Position numbers and translations under genes: made by a program. A stretch of 17,351 bases of DNA, from contig CAZERC010000028.1 of assembly GCA_964515395.1 (NCBI GenBank), positions 1 to 17,351 of the forward strand, written 5' to 3'. Origin of the DNA: UBA1876 sp964515395. Lineage in GTDB: Bacteria > Synergistota > Synergistia > Synergistales > Thermovirgaceae. The notes below the pieces were generated by a model that saw only the letters and a program-made list of their open reading frames with translations, did not search any database and was not told the DNA's origin. Shown here piece after piece: positions 13,720 through 17,351 of this stretch. Position 1 is the first letter of the stretch; the number at the start of each line of letters is the position of its first letter.

Positions 13720-14790
13720 TTGAAAATCATCGTCGGTTTCAGTGGCGGTATTGACAGTACGATGGCAGCCTGTTTCCTCCGTGAAGAGGGACATTCGGTT
13801 ATTCCGGTGACACTTGTTTTCCATGAAGAAAACCGGGAGGAAACACTTTGGCGGGCCCGCACGGCTGCCATGACCGCAGGCCTGGACAAACCCATTGTCG
13901 TGGACGTGAGCGACCTTTTCCAGAAGCGCGTGATCCAATCCTTTCTTTCATCCTATGAACGGGGATGGACGCCTAATCCCTGCATTTATTGCAACGAAAA
14001 GGTAAAATTCAACGGCCTTTTCGAAGTCGCAGGCCAGCTTGGCTGCAAAGCCGTAGCAACGGGACACTATGCAAGAATGGGCAATGGACGGCGTTCGGGG
14101 CTTTTCAAGGGGATAGACCCCAGGAAGGATCAAAGTTACATGCTGTATCGTCTTCCTCAAGATTGGTATGAAACGATACATTTTCCACTAGGCTGCCGGA
14201 CGAAGGAAGAGATCAAGCTAAGGGCCGAAAACCTTTTCCCGGCGCTGAAGGACATAACCGTCGAAAGCACTGATTTGTGTTTTCTGGCAAAAGGACGGCT
14301 CCCTGATTTTCTCGAAGAGAACGTGAGCAATAGTCCCGGAGAAATTGTTACCATCGACGGGGAAACCATCGGCACACATCACGGCCTTTCGCAATACACC
14401 ATAGGCCAGCGTCAGGGACTGGGACTTTCAAACGGTCCGTGGTTTGTGGTGGACAAAGTCACTACATCCAACAGACTGGTGGTCGGTCGAAGGAACAACC
14501 TTGCCGTCAATGTGGTAGAATGTTCCGACATCGTTTTGCACGAGGATCTCTTTGCGGGCCAGGTCGTCTCGATGCGGCACCGCTACAGGACGCCTTTCGT
14601 CAATTCCGAGGTCCTTTCCATTTCGCAGGAAAAACTCCGAATCTTATGTCATGAACCTGCCTGTGGTGTCGCACCGGGACAATCTGCGGTGCTTTATTCC
14701 GGTGATAGAATCATCGGAGGTGGTATCATTGAAAAAACCTATTGGAGGAGGCCTTCCCATGAAGCAAACACCTCACCCTCTGAAAGCTGA
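13720..14790 (+). CDS. mnmA: tRNA-uridine 2-sulfurtransferase MnmA
   Basis: Activates wobble U34 of Lys, Glu and Gln tRNAs with ATP and inserts sulfur at C2. It has 356 residues, the normal length. The PP-loop is FSGGIDST (7-14). WTPNPCIYCNEKVKF (83-97) holds the catalytic Cys88, ATGHYARM is at 113-120, KDQSYMLYRLPQ at 136-147, and the second catalytic Cys187 lies in STDLCFL. GTHHGLSQYTIGQRQGLG follows around 220-240. The segment after the PP-loop lacks the CCS cluster of many MnmA proteins, so it is a somewhat divergent member. The start is TTG 13720; AAAGGA at 13702-13707 is 12 bases upstream, which is rather long, so initiation may be weak. The 3' end overlaps the next gene by 32 bases. 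Confidence 0.88.
   Translation: MKIIVGFSGGIDSTMAACFLREEGHSVIPVTLVFHEENREETLWRARTAAMTAGLDKPIVVDVSDLFQKRVIQSFLSSYERGWTPNPCIYCNEKVKFNGLFEVAGQLGCKAVATGHYARMGNGRRSGLFKGIDPRKDQSYMLYRLPQDWYETIHFPLGCRTKEEIKLRAENLFPALKDITVESTDLCFLAKGRLPDFLEENVSNSPGEIVTIDGETIGTHHGLSQYTIGQRQGLGLSNGPWFVVDKVTTSNRLVVGRRNNLAVNVVECSDIVLHEDLFAGQVVSMRHRYRTPFVNSEVLSISQEKLRILCHEPACGVAPGQSAVLYSGDRIIGGGIIEKTYWRRPSHEANTSPSES
14744..14751 (+). promoter_or_regulatory. Ribosome binding site deciding the Lon-like protease start
   Basis: GGAGGAGG lies inside the mnmA 3' end, exactly seven bases before ATG 14759. It is among the strongest Shine-Dalgarno matches in the window and sets the start well inside an open frame that runs upstream to 14552. 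Confidence 0.75.
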
Positions 14791-17326
14791 AGATCTTCGA
14801 AAACGGACGGATCCGACGTCCCTCGGCCTCGAGTCGACCCGGGATGTTGGTTGTCTGGATGCACTCATCGGCCAGGAACGGGCTGTCAATTCCATTTCAT
14901 TCGGTCTGGAAGTCCAGCACAAGGGATACAATATCTTCGTCGTTGGTGATCATGGGAGCGGGCGAACGACGTATTCCCTCGAAAGGATACGCAGCAAGGC
15001 AAAATCGGAACAAACGCCCGACGACCTGATTTACGTCTACAATTTCAAAAATCCCGACGAGCCGTTGGCGATAAGCGTTCCTGCCGGTCAGGGTGAAAAG
15101 CTTGCGGAGCACCTGGATGAACTCGTGGAAGAACTGAAAAACACCCTGAGTAAAGCCTTCGAGAACAGCCAGTATGAAGACGCCAAGGCTCAGCTCGTGA
15201 AGGAATTCCAGGAAAAGGTGAATTCCCTGATGGAGGAGCTGCGTTCGTGGGCCTCAGAAAAAGGCTTTGCCATCAAGAGGACCCCCCAGGGATTCGTCAA
15301 CATCCCCCTCGTTGACGACCAAGAAGAAGAAAGCGAAGAAGACGATCAGGGTGAAGACAAATCGCCTGAAGAACAGACGGAAGAGACAAAACGAGACAAC
15401 GGTCGACCCAAAAAGAAAGAAATGCAGCAGGAAGATTTCGAATCCCTTTCAGAAGAAGACAAGAAGGCGCTGCAGGAAGCTTCCGAGGAAGTATCCCAAA
15501 AAACACTTGAAGTTTTGCGAAACATCAGGGACAAGGAGAAAAAACTCAAGGAGAAGATTCGGGAGCTTGAAGCCGAAATCTGCAGAACGGCTATACGGCC
15601 ATATCTTCAGGAGACGAAAGACCGCTTCGGGGCCGAAGGAAAGCTCGGCGAGTGGATTGATGCGCTCACTGAAGACATCATTGAAAACTTCAATCTTTTT
15701 GTCGCCGCCGCCAGGGATGACTCCGGAGCCGAAGTGGATTTCAGCCGTTATTCTGTCAACGTTTTCGTCAGTAACGCTCCTGAATCAGGGGCTCCTGTCG
15801 TTTGGGAAACCAATCCCACCTATTACAACCTTTGCGGCAAAATAGAATACGAGAGCAAGCAGGGCGTGCTGACCACGGATTTCAAAAAAATTGTCGCCGG
15901 AGCGGTTCACAGGGCCAATGGCGGCTACCTGGTACTCCATATCGAGGAAGTTCTCAGGAATTTCATGTCCTGGGATGCCCTCAAGCGAGCCCTCAGAACA
16001 CAGGAACTGGCTGTTGAAAACCTGAGCGAACAACTGGGCGTAATTCCCGTATCTTCTCTTAGGCCCCAGCCGGTCCAGCTGAAAGTGAAAGTAGTCCTCA
16101 TCGGGACACCCTGGTTGTATTACCTTCTCAATATCTATGATCCGGAATTCCAGAAGCTTTTCAAGATCAAGGCGGATTTCGACGTTGACATGCCGAGAAC
16201 ACTCTCGACGGAACAGCAAATGGCTTGTTTCGTGGGCAGCTACGTTACCAAGGAGGGGCATCGGCATTTTACGGCTGACGGAATTGCGGAACTTATCGAG
16301 TGGTCCTCACGCCTTGCCGGACATTCAGGACGGATGTCGACCCAGTTCAACAAAATCACCGAAATTATTGTCGAAGCTTCGGCATGGGCGGGAACGGAAG
16401 GCAAGGAAATGGTCCACGCCGAACATGTCAGAAAAGCCCTCAAGGAGAAAACCTTCAGGGTAAACCTGATAGAGGAGCGCTTGAAGAGGGCGTTTTCGGA
16501 AGAAACCATACGGATTCAGACGGAAGGCAATCTGATTGGTCAGATTAACGGCCTGACCGTCGTAGACATGCGGGATCACGTTTTCGGACACCCCGTAAGG
16601 ATCACGGCAAACGTCTATATGGGTACAGAAGGCATCGTCAATATTGAACGGGAAGTCAAGATGACCGGTCCCATTCACAACAAGGGACTTTTGATACTGG
16701 GCAGTTACCTTGGCAAAAAATATGCCCAGGACATGCCGCTTTCCGTCACGGCAAGGATTACCTTCGAACAAACCTACTCCGGTGTCGAAGGCGACAGCGC
16801 ATCATCGACGGAACTTTACTGCCTGCTTTCGGCGCTCTCGGATGTCCCCTTGAAACAGGGCGTAGCCGTTACGGGGTCGGTGGATCAGCATGGCAACATC
16901 CAGCCTATCGGCGGAGTCAACGAGAAAATTGAGGGGTTCTTCGAATATTGCAAAACTTCGGGACTGACCGGAGACCAGGGCGTTATTATCCCGCATCGCA
17001 ACATCCAGAATCTCATGCTGGACCATGACGTGATAGAAGCCGTGAACGAAGGGCAATTCCACATCTGGCCGGTTGAAACCATTGATGAGGGAATCGAAAT
17101 TCTCACCGGTGTGGAAGCCGGCGTACCCGATGAAAATGGTTGCTACCCGTCCGATTCCATCCATGGCAAGGCCATGGCGAAACTGCATGAGTGGATGAAA
17201 AAAGCGGCGAGGCTGCGGAAAAACGTTGAAGCCCTGGGCGAAGCCTGCCGCGGCGGAACCGAGGATGAAAACGGGGAAGAGGACAACGGAGGCGAAGAAC
17301 CGGATGGCTCCTCAGGTGTCTGTTGA
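14759..17326 (+). CDS. Lon-related AAA_32 ATP-dependent protease (LonB/YcbZ-like, S16)
   Basis: This is a soluble Lon-family Ser-Lys protease of the AAA_32 type, related to E. coli YcbZ, 855 residues long. The N-terminal part (31-70) has LDALIGQERAV, then GYNIFVVG, and a P-loop GDHGSGRTT (63-71) with Arg69 where Lys is usual. A coiled-coil region spans about 110-290 and contains a very acidic insert (187-209). RANGGYLVLHIEEVL (385-399) is the Walker B region; GHSGRMSTQFNKITEI (521-536) is AAA lid-like. The S16 protease domain spans about 590-785: GVEGDSASS (675-683, catalytic Ser680) and GGVNEKIEGF (718-727, catalytic Lys723). The tail (830-855) is acidic. It is coupled to mnmA by a 32-base overlap. 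Substrates are unknown. Confidence 0.9.
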   Translation: MKQTPHPLKAEDLRKRTDPTSLGLESTRDVGCLDALIGQERAVNSISFGLEVQHKGYNIFVVGDHGSGRTTYSLERIRSKAKSEQTPDDLIYVYNFKNPDEPLAISVPAGQGEKLAEHLDELVEELKNTLSKAFENSQYEDAKAQLVKEFQEKVNSLMEELRSWASEKGFAIKRTPQGFVNIPLVDDQEEESEEDDQGEDKSPEEQTEETKRDNGRPKKKEMQQEDFESLSEEDKKALQEASEEVSQKTLEVLRNIRDKEKKLKEKIRELEAEICRTAIRPYLQETKDRFGAEGKLGEWIDALTEDIIENFNLFVAAARDDSGAEVDFSRYSVNVFVSNAPESGAPVVWETNPTYYNLCGKIEYESKQGVLTTDFKKIVAGAVHRANGGYLVLHIEEVLRNFMSWDALKRALRTQELAVENLSEQLGVIPVSSLRPQPVQLKVKVVLIGTPWLYYLLNIYDPEFQKLFKIKADFDVDMPRTLSTEQQMACFVGSYVTKEGHRHFTADGIAELIEWSSRLAGHSGRMSTQFNKITEIIVEASAWAGTEGKEMVHAEHVRKALKEKTFRVNLIEERLKRAFSEETIRIQTEGNLIGQINGLTVVDMRDHVFGHPVRITANVYMGTEGIVNIEREVKMTGPIHNKGLLILGSYLGKKYAQDMPLSVTARITFEQTYSGVEGDSASSTELYCLLSALSDVPLKQGVAVTGSVDQHGNIQPIGGVNEKIEGFFEYCKTSGLTGDQGVIIPHRNIQNLMLDHDVIEAVNEGQFHIWPVETIDEGIEILTGVEAGVPDENGCYPSDSIHGKAMAKLHEWMKKAARLRKNVEALGEACRGGTEDENGEEDNGGEEPDGSSGVC

Positions 17327-17351
17327 CACACAAAGCGAACCCGGAAAGGGA
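17304..17351 (+). CDS. Possible start of a further overlapping gene (partial)
   Basis: ATG 17304 opens a frame that stays open to the window edge (16 codons, MAPQVSVDTQSEPGKG). It overlaps the Lon-like gene by 23 bases and has GGAGG at 17288-17292, 11 bases upstream. Overlapping starts are common in this operon (29 bases at ricT, 32 at the protease), which makes it plausible, but 16 residues do not identify a product. Confidence 0.3.
   Translation, partial: MAPQVSVDTQSEPGKG

Noticed and set aside
13707..13754. Sixteen-codon ORF overlapping the mnmA start
   Set aside because: Its ATG overlaps the only Shine-Dalgarno-like sequence, so it cannot be efficiently initiated.
1..17351. Search for CRISPR repeats, tRNA/rRNA genes, insertion sequences, phage or toxin-antitoxin genes
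   Set aside because: No direct repeat series, cloverleaf, transposase or integrase motif was seen; the window is almost wholly housekeeping genes.

Overview
This window reads as a chromosomal housekeeping region from a diderm (Gram-negative-type) bacterium, most likely an anaerobic, fermentative Synergistota or a relative. That placement is an inference. It rests on a minimal mlaE-mlaF-mlaD set whose MlaD carries an outer-membrane-barrel-like C-terminus; a tmk-holB-ricT(PSP1)-ftsY-DUF4416-purB order joining Firmicutes-like and deeper-branching traits; a HypF; an ATP:corrinoid adenosyltransferase; and a Lon-related AAA_32 protease. The DNA is moderately GC-rich. Non-ATG starts are frequent (TTG for mlaE, ricT, glpX and mnmA; GTG for tmk and purB), and most starts sit 7-9 bases behind a clear Shine-Dalgarno sequence.

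Layout. Bases 1-3940 hold an envelope block: the 3' end of a SpoIVB/S55-type protein, then mlaE, mlaF and mlaD, which overlap by one to four bases. Bases 4045-9547 hold replication, translation, secretion and nucleotide genes: thymidylate kinase, DNA polymerase III delta', RicT, FtsY, a DUF4416 protein and adenylosuccinate lyase. Class II fructose-1,6-bisphosphatase (glpX) ends this plus-strand run at a strong hairpin terminator. hypF is the only minus-strand gene and converges on glpX at that terminator. It has its own recognisable sigma70-type promoter in the roughly 100-base gap that it shares with divergent cobO. After cobO and a 164-base gap come mnmA and a large Lon-type protease. The window ends just inside what may be one more overlapping gene.

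How the genes fit together. MlaE, MlaF and MlaD should form an inner-membrane lipid transporter, and the terminal barrel-like segment of MlaD suggests that one protein spans the periplasm, as described for the minimal Mla system of Veillonella. The upstream S55-like protein lies in the same transcription unit but shows no recognisable catalytic serine motif, so it may be a non-proteolytic envelope factor. Tmk and delta' serve DNA synthesis, FtsY serves co-translational membrane targeting, and PurB and GlpX serve purine synthesis and gluconeogenesis. HypF matures [NiFe] hydrogenases but has no other hyp gene nearby. CobO makes adenosylcobalamin, MnmA thiolates tRNA wobble uridine, and the Lon-like protein is a soluble protease.

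I see no tRNA or rRNA gene, CRISPR array, insertion sequence or phage gene. The most noteworthy items are the MlaD barrel fusion, its S55-like neighbour, the isolated hypF, and several departures from family consensus in otherwise standard proteins (FtsY G4 loop, delta' zinc ligand, RicT cysteines and basic tail, Lon Walker A arginine and acidic insert).
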